The notes beneath the pieces are model-generated. The model did not search any database. It was given only the letters and a program-made list of their open reading frames with translations, and was not told where the DNA came from. This document shows, in pieces, positions 40,771 through 48,977 of a DNA stretch of 64,000 bases; positions within the stretch are counted from its first letter, which is position 1; each line of letters starts with the position of its first letter. The DNA is from Allobosea sp. TND4EK4 (GTDB lineage: Bacteria; Pseudomonadota; Alphaproteobacteria; Rhizobiales; Beijerinckiaceae), in the NCBI RefSeq assembly GCF_900156025.1, contig NZ_FTMO01000001.1, positions 310,001 through 374,000 of the forward strand, read 5' to 3'. The position numbers and the translations under genes are program-made.

Positions 40771-42948
40771 ATGGCCGATCCGAACCTCAAGGTCTCTGTC
40801 CTCGTCCAGCTGGTCGACCGCCTGACGGCGCCCCTGCGCGGCCTCACGCGCGGGATCGGTGCGACAGCCAACGCAGTGGCAAACCTCGGCCGGCGCATCG
40901 GTGTGGTCGGCGGAGCGCTGGCCGCTCTGTCCTTCACCGCCCCGCTCCAGCAGGCTGCGGCTTGGGATGCCCAGCTCCGGGATATCGCCATCACTGCGGG
41001 CAAGGTGGGTAGCGGGGTCGAGCAAATGATCGGCGAATTGTCGACGCGCTACCAGAAGCTCGCCTTCGATACCGGGCAGGCATCGATGGACGTCGCCAAG
41101 GGTGCCCAGCTCCTGATCGCAGCCGGCATGGATCCCACGCTGATCGACAAGCTGCTGCCGACGATCGCGAAGGTTGCGACCGCAACGGGCGCCACCATCG
41201 AGGACACAGCTAAAACAGCCTTCTCGCTCAGCGAAACCCTCAGGGTTCCGGCGGACCAGATGGAGGCGATGCTGGGCAAGCTCGTAACGGCGGGCAAGCT
41301 CGGCCGCTTCGAGTTCCGCGACATGGCGCGTGAATTCCCAGAGCTGACTGCCCAGATGGCGAAGTTCGGCATCAAAGGGACTGAGGCGGTTGAGACCCTT
41401 GGCTCCTCGCTGCAGATCGCCATGCTGGGCACCGCTAATCCCGGCCAGGCCGCCACGAACCTCAACAACTTCCTGACCAAGGTCAACGCACCGGAGGCAA
41501 TCAAGAAGTTCGAGAAGGAGCTGAATGTCGATGTCACCGGCGTGATGACCGATGCAGCCGCGAAGGGCATCAACCCTGTCGAAGCGGTTCTCCAGAAGAT
41601 GATGAGCAAGCTCAAGCCGCAGCAGGCCGAGCTCGACAAGATCATGAAGAAAGCCGGGATCAGCGACAAGGAGCGGGAGAAACAGGTTCAAACACTGTTG
41701 GAAGGCACGAAGGTCGGCAAATTGTACGCCGATATGCAGGTGCTGGGGTTCTTGCTGCCGTTCATGCAGAACCTTGAGAAGTACAAGGACTTCAAACGCC
41801 AGCTTCAAGAGGCCGGCGTCGGCGTGATCATCGACGATTTCGCCAGCCGCATGCGCGGCCTGGAGCCACAGATGAAGCAATTCGGCGTGGTGATGAACGC
41901 GCTCGGCAATCGTATCGGGCTCGCCTTCGCGTCAAACATGCCCTTCGCGATGAAAGCGATCCAAGATCTGCTCAAGTGGATCGATACCATCGACAAGCGC
42001 TGGCCGGGCCTCATCGACGGCGTCTTGTCCTGGACGGGCGCGCTCCTCGTGCTGGGCGCGGGCATCGCCATTCTGACGCCCGTTTTCTCAGCGCTGGCGG
42101 CTGCCATCGCTCTGCTGATCTCGCCGATCGGCCTCATCATCGTCGGCCTCGCGGCGCTGGCCGCCGGCGCCGTCTATGTCTGGCAGAACTGGGAGACCCT
42201 CGGCCCGAAGCTCTCGGCACTGTGGGACAGCATCGCCAGCGCGTTCTCGTCAGCCTGGGAGTCGATCAAGTCGGGCCAGGCGCTCGATGCGGCGATCTCC
42301 TGGGTGAAGACAAAGGTCCAGGAACTCGTGCCGGCGATCCTGGAGGCGCTCCCCGGGATGATCGAGTCCGGCGGCAAGCTGATCGCGGCGATCGGCGACG
42401 GGCTGGCGCAGGGCCTCGTCGCGATCGCGGCCTTCGGACTGAAGATCGTGGTCGAGATCGGCAGGGCGGTCATCGCGAATGTCAACGTGCTGACGGCTGC
42501 CGGCGCCCAACTGATCGGCGCGCTGACGGATGCGGCCGAGAAGAAGTTCTGGGAGTTTATCGAATGGTGCAGGGGCATCCCGGGCCGGATCGTCGCGGCC
42601 ATCGGCAACATCGATCTCAGCAACGTCATCAAGTGGCCGACGCTTCCGGCGTGGCTCGGCGGTGGTAGTGCCGCGCCCAGGGCCCCCGGCGCGACCGGTG
42701 GCACCGGCGTCGATCCGATGGGCAACCCGACCGGCACGATCACGCCTGGCTCGGCGCCTGGTGGCGGCCTCGGCGGCTCGGCCGGCTTCACCCGCACCGC
42801 TGGCGGCCCGGCGTCCAACAGCAACGTCAATGTCGGCGGCCGCATCGTCGTCGAGGCAGCCGAAGGCTCGCGCATCGTCAATGTTCAGTCGGAGAACCCT
42901 GCGGTGCCGGTGACGCCGAACCGCGGCACCATGCTGGGGCGCGCATGA
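40771..42948 (+). CDS. Tail tape measure protein (gp42)
   Basis: 725 residues. The TMP-type start MADPNLKVSVLVQLVDRLTAPLRGLTRGIG is followed by helical repeats, then PLQQAAAWDAQLRDIAITAGKVG and a hydrophobic segment (about 430-475, LLVLGAGIAILTPVFSALAAAIALLISPIGLIIVGL as separate helices), and a Gly/Pro-rich C-terminal tail. Its length sets the tail length and it takes part in DNA ejection. Starts five bases after the chaperone extension stop. Confidence 0.94.
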   Translation: MADPNLKVSVLVQLVDRLTAPLRGLTRGIGATANAVANLGRRIGVVGGALAALSFTAPLQQAAAWDAQLRDIAITAGKVGSGVEQMIGELSTRYQKLAFDTGQASMDVAKGAQLLIAAGMDPTLIDKLLPTIAKVATATGATIEDTAKTAFSLSETLRVPADQMEAMLGKLVTAGKLGRFEFRDMAREFPELTAQMAKFGIKGTEAVETLGSSLQIAMLGTANPGQAATNLNNFLTKVNAPEAIKKFEKELNVDVTGVMTDAAAKGINPVEAVLQKMMSKLKPQQAELDKIMKKAGISDKEREKQVQTLLEGTKVGKLYADMQVLGFLLPFMQNLEKYKDFKRQLQEAGVGVIIDDFASRMRGLEPQMKQFGVVMNALGNRIGLAFASNMPFAMKAIQDLLKWIDTIDKRWPGLIDGVLSWTGALLVLGAGIAILTPVFSALAAAIALLISPIGLIIVGLAALAAGAVYVWQNWETLGPKLSALWDSIASAFSSAWESIKSGQALDAAISWVKTKVQELVPAILEALPGMIESGGKLIAAIGDGLAQGLVAIAAFGLKIVVEIGRAVIANVNVLTAAGAQLIGALTDAAEKKFWEFIEWCRGIPGRIVAAIGNIDLSNVIKWPTLPAWLGGGSAAPRAPGATGGTGVDPMGNPTGTITPGSAPGGGLGGSAGFTRTAGGPASNSNVNVGGRIVVEAAEGSRIVNVQSENPAVPVTPNRGTMLGRA

Positions 42949-44279
42949 GCCTGTTCGACGACGCGGACGGCCTTCTGCCCGGGCTGATGCCGGCCGCGTG
43001 GCGCGGCCAGCGCTTCTGGGTGATCAACGCCCAGCATTCGGTCGGCCGGCGCATCCACCAGGTGCTGTTTCCCGGACTCGACCTGAAGACGCACGACGAT
43101 ACCGGCCCGCTGGACGGGCCTATCCGGATGTCGGGCCTCGTCATCGGCGACGACTACATCGCCCAGGCGCAGGCGCTGCACGCCGCGTTCCGCGCGCCCG
43201 GCCCGGCGACCCTCGTCCATCCCTGGCGTGGGCCGATCCGCTGCGTCCTGTTCCGGCCGGCGAATATCGAGTTCGACGTCAAGGAGCTGCGCGTCGCGCG
43301 GATCGATGCCGAATTTGATCCCGTCGTCACCGGCGCCGGCGCGATCGCCACGCTTGGCGCCCTGCTGTCGTCGCTTTCGGTTCTCACCGGCGCGGCCGTG
43401 GAATTCGCCCGGTTTGCTCTTGCCGCCTCGCCGATGGCCGCCGCGATCTATGGCCGCGCGATCGCCGCGGTTTCGGCCTCGGTCTCGATCGCCGGCGGCT
43501 GGGCCTCGCAGGCCTCGCGCTCCTCCGCCTTGATGCCCGCTGTCACGGCCGCGAACGCCGCCGTGACCGTCGCCCTGTCGCTCCCGGCCCGGTCTGATCG
43601 CGCGGCAGCGCTCGCCGCCGTGCCGGCCGACCTTGCCTCCGCCGTTTCGGTCGCGTATCGGCCGCAGCCGGCCTCCGGGATCGGTGCCGGCCCGGCTGCG
43701 GCTGCGGCACCGGTCGCGGATCCGCGCGCGGGCGCCACGCTGCTGATGTCCATCGCGACCGATATCGGCCGCCGGCTTCGTCCGAGCGAGTCGGTGCCGC
43801 TGGTCGGCCTAAGCGCGATCGCGCCGGCCGAGCTGCCGACCTCGGTCGCGGAAAAAGCCGTGCTGCTGGCGGCCGAGGCCGAATGCCTGGCGGAGGCGGC
43901 CCGGCTCGTCGTTCAAATCCCGTTCAATGCGCGACAGGACGCGCAGGCCTATGCCGCGACCATCGACGACCGGCTTCGCCGCGGAATGACGAGCGCGTCG
44001 GCCCTGGCTTCCGACCAGGTCGCCCCGGCTGCGGCTCTGTGGCGAGCGCTTGGCGAGGCCCGCGCCAGGCTGGCCGCCGATCTCTCGGAGACCATCGGCC
44101 GCCTGCCGGCGGTGCAGCGGATCACGCCGCCCGGCAATGCTTCTGCGCTGCTCCTCGCCCAGCATCTCGCCGGCGACGATCCCAAGGCCGTCTTCGGCTA
44201 CGCCCAGGATATCGTCCGCCGCAACCGCCTGCGCCACCCCGCCTCGCTCGGCGCCGGCCCGATCGAGGTGCTGCTGTGA
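42945..44279 (+). CDS. DNA circularisation/tail protein N (gp43)
   Basis: 444 residues. The N-terminal region (VINAQHSVGRRIHQVLFPG, VIGDDYIAQAQALHAAFRAPGPATLVHPWRG, NIEFDVKELRVARIDAEFDPV) is the DNA circulation N-terminal domain of Mu N. A long Ala-rich helical C-terminus follows. It is a tail-tip protein injected with DNA in Mu. Overlaps tape measure by four bases. Confidence 0.93.
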   Translation: MSLFDDADGLLPGLMPAAWRGQRFWVINAQHSVGRRIHQVLFPGLDLKTHDDTGPLDGPIRMSGLVIGDDYIAQAQALHAAFRAPGPATLVHPWRGPIRCVLFRPANIEFDVKELRVARIDAEFDPVVTGAGAIATLGALLSSLSVLTGAAVEFARFALAASPMAAAIYGRAIAAVSASVSIAGGWASQASRSSALMPAVTAANAAVTVALSLPARSDRAAALAAVPADLASAVSVAYRPQPASGIGAGPAAAAAPVADPRAGATLLMSIATDIGRRLRPSESVPLVGLSAIAPAELPTSVAEKAVLLAAEAECLAEAARLVVQIPFNARQDAQAYAATIDDRLRRGMTSASALASDQVAPAAALWRALGEARARLAADLSETIGRLPAVQRITPPGNASALLLAQHLAGDDPKAVFGYAQDIVRRNRLRHPASLGAGPIEVLL

Positions 44280-45523
44280 GACCCGCGCTGGAGCCGACGC
44301 GACGGATCTCGCTCAAGATCGACGGCGAGATCTTCGACCAGTTCTATCGCGTCGATCTCTGTCACGATCTCAGCGAACTCTCCGCCTCATTCGAGCTCGC
44401 CTGCCGTGACGAATTCCGGGCCATGCAGAGCTGGGACTATGCCACGCCGGTCGACGGCTCCGGTCCGCTTGACTGGGGCAAGAAGGCGGAGATCTTCGTC
44501 GATGACGAACTCTGGTTGATCGGCTGGATCGACGAGGTGATGCCGGACGCCTCGATCGGCCAGGACGGCGTCGTGATCTCCGGCCGGGACGTCACCGGCG
44601 ACCTGGTCGACTGCCCGCCCGATCCGCGCGGCAAGCACGAATACCGCGACCTCTCGCTGACGGAATTCGCCGAGAAGCTCTGCAAGCCGTTCGGCATCAA
44701 GGTCCGATGCGACACGGACGTTTCGCCCAACTTCGACAAGATGACGGTGGAGGCCGGCGAGACCGTGCTCTCCGCCCTGTCGAAATATGCCAAGCAGCGC
44801 GGCGTCCTGATCACCACCGACCGCGTCGGCACCCTCGTGATCACCCGGTCCGGCCAGGAGCGCGCGGCCGCCGGCATCCGCTTCCCAGGGAACGTCACGC
44901 GCCTGCGCGGTTCCTTCTCGGCGCGGGAGCGCTTCAGCGACTACTTCGTCAAGGGTCAGAGCGAGAAGAACGGCGGCAGGCGCGGCAACGCGGCGGCCCT
45001 CGACGCCACCGCCCAGCCGCTCGATGCGGCGCCATCGGCGCCGGCCGCCGCCTCGTCGGATCCGGAGGACGAGCCCGAGGGTTCAGGCACGCTCGTCATG
45101 GGCTACGCCAAGGACTCCGAGGTGACGCGGTGGCGGCCCTTCATCGCCATGGCGCGAACCAAGGCGACGCATCTGGATGCCCAGCGCCAGGCCGAATGGG
45201 AGATGCGTACCCGCCGCGGCAAGGGTGACAAAGAGGACTACGCCTGGCCGGATTTCCGGGCCAACGGCGAGCTCTGGAAGCCCAACACCATCTCCGATGT
45301 CGTCGACGCCTATTCCAACATCGACCGGGACATGCTCATCGCCGGCGTGCGCGTCACCTACGACGATCGTGGCCCGAAATCCCGCCTGCGCTTCACCGGC
45401 CCGGAAGCCTACGACGTCCTGGCCGAGAACGATCGCCGTGCGGAGAAGGGCTCCGGCAAGGCCAAGGGCAAGGCCAGCTCCGGCAAGGGTGGCAAGCTCG
45501 ATTCCACCGCCTATCCGTTGTGA
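44276..45523 (+). CDS. Baseplate hub protein P (gp44)
   Basis: 415 residues from a GTG overlapping the N stop. FDQFYRVDLCHDLSELSASFELACRDEF, KKAEIFVDDELWLIGWIDEVMPDAS, SGRDVTGDLVDC and ITRSGQERAAAGIRFPGNV match Mu gp44/P (gp27-like hub). The Lys/Gly-rich tail KGSGKAKGKASSGKGGK is unusual but short. Confidence 0.93.
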   Translation: MRPALEPTRRISLKIDGEIFDQFYRVDLCHDLSELSASFELACRDEFRAMQSWDYATPVDGSGPLDWGKKAEIFVDDELWLIGWIDEVMPDASIGQDGVVISGRDVTGDLVDCPPDPRGKHEYRDLSLTEFAEKLCKPFGIKVRCDTDVSPNFDKMTVEAGETVLSALSKYAKQRGVLITTDRVGTLVITRSGQERAAAGIRFPGNVTRLRGSFSARERFSDYFVKGQSEKNGGRRGNAAALDATAQPLDAAPSAPAAASSDPEDEPEGSGTLVMGYAKDSEVTRWRPFIAMARTKATHLDAQRQAEWEMRTRRGKGDKEDYAWPDFRANGELWKPNTISDVVDAYSNIDRDMLIAGVRVTYDDRGPKSRLRFTGPEAYDVLAENDRRAEKGSGKAKGKASSGKGGKLDSTAYPL

Positions 45524-45530
45524 GGTGACC

Positions 45531-46088
45531 ATGGACGATCGCGAGCACGCCCACGCCTATCGCGGCACCGTCCTGCGCGGCGTCGTCCGCTCGACCAACG
45601 ACAAGGGCGCGATGCAGACGGCGAGCGTCACCACGCATCGCCATGTCGACCGCACCGATGTCGAGGTGGTGCAGCCATTCGGCTTCGCTTCGCGGCCGCC
45701 CGCTGGCGGGCTGATGATCGTGCTGGCGATCGGCGGCGACCAGGGCGATCTGGCCGGGCTGCCGGTGGCGGCGCCAGGCAGCCGCCTCGGGAACCTGAAA
45801 GAGGGGGAGAGCGCCCAGTATAACGCCAAGGGCGACCGCATCCACATCAAGGACGACGGCACGATCGAAATTCTGACGACCCGCAAGGTGCTGGTGAAGG
45901 TGAAGGAGACAACGGTCGAGGTGGCCGAGGACCGGGTGGTCGCCAAGGTCGCAGGTGACGCTCGCGCTGTCTTGCGGCCGGACTATGCCAAGCTGCGCAA
46001 GGGGCCAAACTGGTTCGTGCTGAACGATGAGGGGATCTTTTGCTCGGTCATCCCCGTTATCGGGCCGGATCCCGAGCCTCACGTTTGA
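45531..46088 (+). CDS. Baseplate spike protein V (gp45)
   Basis: 185 residues: the OB-fold start RGTVLRGVVRSTNDKGAMQTASVTTHRHVDRTDVEVVQPFGF, then NAKGDRIHIKDDGTIEILTTRKVLVKVKETTVEVAEDRVVAKV, a beta-helix spike region. It pierces the outer membrane. The last 32 bases overlap the 3' end of the convergent DUF2971 gene. Confidence 0.92.
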   Translation: MDDREHAHAYRGTVLRGVVRSTNDKGAMQTASVTTHRHVDRTDVEVVQPFGFASRPPAGGLMIVLAIGGDQGDLAGLPVAAPGSRLGNLKEGESAQYNAKGDRIHIKDDGTIEILTTRKVLVKVKETTVEVAEDRVVAKVAGDARAVLRPDYAKLRKGPNWFVLNDEGIFCSVIPVIGPDPEPHV

Positions 46089-46704
46089 TCATGACTTTAC
46101 CGTCGCGGAGCCGTATCCGTTCGATGGGAACGGTCGGAGCGGCAAATTTGAGACCCTTCATCAGATACTGACTAGCGCGGTTACCTACCAAGATTCTGGA
46201 TACAACCTTGAGTGATGAGTGGTCATAGTGCTGGCGCCCCGCACCTCGTTTCAGCAGCCGCCATTCTCGTTCGTAGGCCCAATCGCTGCCCTTGCTCGAG
46301 AGAACACTCTTCGCACTTTCGAATGGGTCTCCCCCTAGGCTAGGCAGGGGAATGTCGTCGGAATAGCGAACTCGGACGAGCAGTGCCGATTGGATCACTT
46401 CCAACAGCGCATATGTGTCGTATTCGACGCAGAAGCCGTTAAACTGGTCGCTGTAGTGTGCCCACATCAGCACATTGCGAGGATCTTCAGTCAGGCTGCA
46501 GATCCCCGTTTGGTATTTCTCCACGCGGAGAGCCTCCCGCCAGCTCCTGTCGGCGCTCCGAAACAAGCCTTCCATCGGATCATTCAAGGACCGGAAGTCG
46601 GCGCACCACAGGTAAGACTGCTCGATTTCGCCGACATGACGTTCTGAATCTCGGCGAAACCGATACAGATATCTTGGCACGGGGAAATCGTAGGTCTCGG
46701 CCAT
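46057..46704 (-). CDS. DUF2971-domain cargo protein inserted in the tail operon
   Basis: 215 residues: YLYRFRRDSERHVGEIEQSYLWCADFRSLNDPMEGLF, ICSLTEDPRNVLMWAHYSDQFNGFCVEYD and WAYEREWRLLKRG are the DUF2971 signature. GAGGAGG precedes its ATG at 46704. It is read against the late genes, between V and gene 46, which are adjacent in Mu, and is visibly more AT-rich than its neighbours. Those are signs of a recently acquired moron. DUF2971 proteins often turn up on mobile elements; the biochemical role is not established to my knowledge. Confidence 0.88.
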   Translation of the reverse strand: MAETYDFPVPRYLYRFRRDSERHVGEIEQSYLWCADFRSLNDPMEGLFRSADRSWREALRVEKYQTGICSLTEDPRNVLMWAHYSDQFNGFCVEYDTYALLEVIQSALLVRVRYSDDIPLPSLGGDPFESAKSVLSSKGSDWAYEREWRLLKRGAGRQHYDHSSLKVVSRILVGNRASQYLMKGLKFAAPTVPIERIRLRDGKVMIKREARDPAR

Positions 46705-46750
46705 CGCGCCTCCTCAAATAATCTGAAGAGCGGTTGGTGAGATGTCCAGC

Positions 46751-46797
46751 CGCCCCGATCTCGGGGCGTGCCGCAGCTTGCGCGCGCGCGTCATTTT
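46751..46797 (+). promoter_or_regulatory. Predicted late promoter 3 (gene 46 to right end)
   Basis: Palindrome cgccccga-tc-tcggggcg at 46751-46768, flank TGCCG, CATTTT at 46792-46797. Transcription would begin near 46804, at the ATG of gene 46 (46805), again leaderless. It lies in the divergent gap created by the DUF2971 gene, so a terminator role is unlikely here. On the other strand CAGATT (46725-46720) lies at a similar distance, so the site might also drive the DUF2971 gene. Confidence 0.72.
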
Positions 46798-46804
46798 CGG
46801 CGCC

Positions 46805-47269
46805 ATGTCCGCTTTCCTCGACGCAGCTCTGGTCTATGACCCGCCGACGCGCCGCGCCGATCTGGCGCTGGGCGCGGATGGCGATCTCCTGCTCGACGAA
46901 ACCCCGGTCACGCCGATGCTCATCTCGCTCGGCACCGATCGCCGCGCCGAGCCGGACGACGAGTTGCCCTCCGGCATCGATGCCCTCAACGCCCCGAGCT
47001 CCTTCGTGGCCCGCCGCGGCTGGGCCGGCGACGCACTTGACCCGCTCGGTCGCAAGATCGGCTGCCGCCTCTGGCTGCTCGATCGGGCGAAGCAGACCGA
47101 GACCACCCGCCGCTTCTGCGCCTTCTGGGCCGAGGAGGCTCTGGCCTGGTCGCAGGAGGAGATCGGCCGGCCGGCTGAGGTCTCGGCGGAGTGGCTGCGC
47201 AAAGGTCTGCTGGCGCTTCGCTGCATGATCGACGGTTCGACCGTCGAGCGCCGCATCCAGGTGAGCTGA
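46805..47269 (+). CDS. Baseplate protein gp46 (GpW-like)
   Basis: 154 residues: RRADLALGADGDLLLDETPVTPMLISLGTDRRAEPDDELP, then RRGWAGDALDPLGRKIGCRLWLLDRAKQT. This is the phage GP46 family. No ribosome site is visible in the short leader. Overlaps the J gene (TGATG). Confidence 0.92.
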   Translation: MSAFLDAALVYDPPTRRADLALGADGDLLLDETPVTPMLISLGTDRRAEPDDELPSGIDALNAPSSFVARRGWAGDALDPLGRKIGCRLWLLDRAKQTETTRRFCAFWAEEALAWSQEEIGRPAEVSAEWLRKGLLALRCMIDGSTVERRIQVS

Positions 47270-48369
47270 TGCCATTCCCGCTCCCGAGCCCAGCCGAAAT
47301 CCTGGAGCCTGCACAGGCCGAGATGGAGGCGGCGCTGATCGCGCTGAAGCCCGATGCCGACCCTGCTGCGATAGCCCGCGCGGTTCGCTCGGAGAAGGGC
47401 CTGATTTCGGCCCATCTACGCACGGATAGCCTCGGGCTGTTCATGACCCACCTGCATCTGCGCTGGTGGGGCGACCAGTACATGCCGGACACGGCCGAGC
47501 TGGAGCAGCTCAAGCGCCACGCCTCGATCTGGGGCGTCTATCAGCGCGAGGCGACGAAGGCGGTCGGCTATGCCGTCTTCACGGGCGTGGCTGGCACCGC
47601 CATCCCCAGCGGCCTGCAGCTGCGCACGCCCGGCGGCGTTCTCGTCGAAACGTCCGCCAGTGGTGCCGTCGACGGCGCTGGACTGGCGACGCTCGCCCTG
47701 GTCGCCACAGCCGGCGGAACGACTGCGAACACGCCGGGCGGAGCCTCGCTGCCGATCGTCACCTCGCTTGCGGGCCTCGATCCGCAAGTGGCGACGCTCG
47801 ACGCCGGTGGGCTTGCCGGCGGCGCAGATGAAGAGACACCTGAATCGCTACTGGCCCGGCTGCTCGCCGTCATCCGCGAGCCGGGACATGGCGGAGCGGC
47901 CTTCGACTATCCCAAATGGGTCTTCAACAGCTTCGCGGCCTCGAAAGTCGCCGTCGTCGCCAACTGGGTCGGGCCGGGCAGCCTGGGTGTCGTAGTCGCC
48001 ATGGGAACCGCGACGGCTCCGGTCGAGCCCACCGACGCAGAACTCGACGCGATCGCCGCGTTGCTCGAGACCCTGCGCCCGGTGACGGCCGAGGTCTATG
48101 TCCTGGCCTATGTCGCGAAGGTCCAGCCGTTCACGATCAAGCTCACTCCCGACACCGTGGCCAATCGTGCGGCCGTCGCCGCGGCGCTGGACGACTTCTT
48201 CGCCCGCGAGTCGCAGATCGGCGGCACGCTGCCGCACTCGCGGATCTCCGAGGCGATCTCTTCGGCCAATGGCGAATATGCGCACGAGCTGGCGATCCCG
48301 GCCGGAGATGTCGTCTGCACCCCCCGCGAGCTCGCGACCCGCGGGGCCATCGTCTGGGTGATCCCATGA
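47269..48369 (+). CDS. Baseplate J-like protein (gp47)
   Basis: 366 residues: MPFPLPSPAEILEPAQAEMEAAL, then HLRWWGDQYMPDTAELEQLKRHASIWGVYQREATKAVG and FTGVAGTAIPSGLQLRTPGG are the baseplate J signature; the C-terminus has GGTLPHSRISEAI. It forms the baseplate wedge. Overlaps both neighbours. Confidence 0.94.
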   Translation: MPFPLPSPAEILEPAQAEMEAALIALKPDADPAAIARAVRSEKGLISAHLRTDSLGLFMTHLHLRWWGDQYMPDTAELEQLKRHASIWGVYQREATKAVGYAVFTGVAGTAIPSGLQLRTPGGVLVETSASGAVDGAGLATLALVATAGGTTANTPGGASLPIVTSLAGLDPQVATLDAGGLAGGADEETPESLLARLLAVIREPGHGGAAFDYPKWVFNSFAASKVAVVANWVGPGSLGVVVAMGTATAPVEPTDAELDAIAALLETLRPVTAEVYVLAYVAKVQPFTIKLTPDTVANRAAVAAALDDFFARESQIGGTLPHSRISEAISSANGEYAHELAIPAGDVVCTPRELATRGAIVWVIP

Positions 48370-48968
48370 GCCGCTCGGCCGAGCAGGTCCAGGCCGATCT
48401 CATCGCGCACGCTCCGCGCGGCTGGGTGTGGCCACAGGCGGCGCCGGTCGCCAAGCCCAGCCTGTTTGAAACCCTGTTCAAACCGCTCGCCAAGCGCATC
48501 GCCGCCCTCGAGGAGACCGCCGAGGCGATGCTGGAGGAGATCGACCCGCGCACGGCGACGCTGCTCCTGCCGGACTTCGAGCGGGTACTGGGGCCCGATC
48601 CGTGTGGGCGCGATCCGGGCACCATGTCCCTCGAGCAGCGCCGACAGCTGGCCCACCAGCGCTGGACGGCGCGGGGCGGCGCCTCGATCTCCTACTTCGT
48701 GGGTCTTGCTGCCAAGCGCGGTGTCGCCATCGCCATCGTCGAGAACCGCGTGTCCATGGCCGACGCCGCCGTCGCCGGCGACGAACTCATCGAGAGTCCC
48801 GAGCAATTCTGCTGGACCGTCGAGCTCGCGCTGCTGGGCGAGATTGTCGCCAAGGTCAACGAGTCCCAGGCCGGCGACCTCCTGCTCGACATCACCCTTT
48901 CCGACGTCGAATGCGACATCCGGAGGGCCAAACCGGCCCATACGGATGTCGCCTTTCGCTATATCTGA
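48366..48968 (+). CDS. Baseplate wedge protein gp48 (DUF2313)
   Basis: 200 residues: AEQVQADLIAHAPRGWVWP, then MLEEIDPRTATLLLPDFERVLGPDPCGRDPGTMSLEQRRQLAHQRW match DUF2313. It connects the wedge to the tail fibre. Overlaps J by four bases. Confidence 0.93.
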   Translation: MSRSAEQVQADLIAHAPRGWVWPQAAPVAKPSLFETLFKPLAKRIAALEETAEAMLEEIDPRTATLLLPDFERVLGPDPCGRDPGTMSLEQRRQLAHQRWTARGGASISYFVGLAAKRGVAIAIVENRVSMADAAVAGDELIESPEQFCWTVELALLGEIVAKVNESQAGDLLLDITLSDVECDIRRAKPAHTDVAFRYI

Positions 48969-48977
48969 GGCAGGCAC

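Noticed and set aside
26361..46768. The three identical palindromes as plain terminators
   Set aside because: They have no U-run, keep an asymmetric downstream flank in one orientation, and the third lies between divergent genes, where no rightward transcript needs to end.
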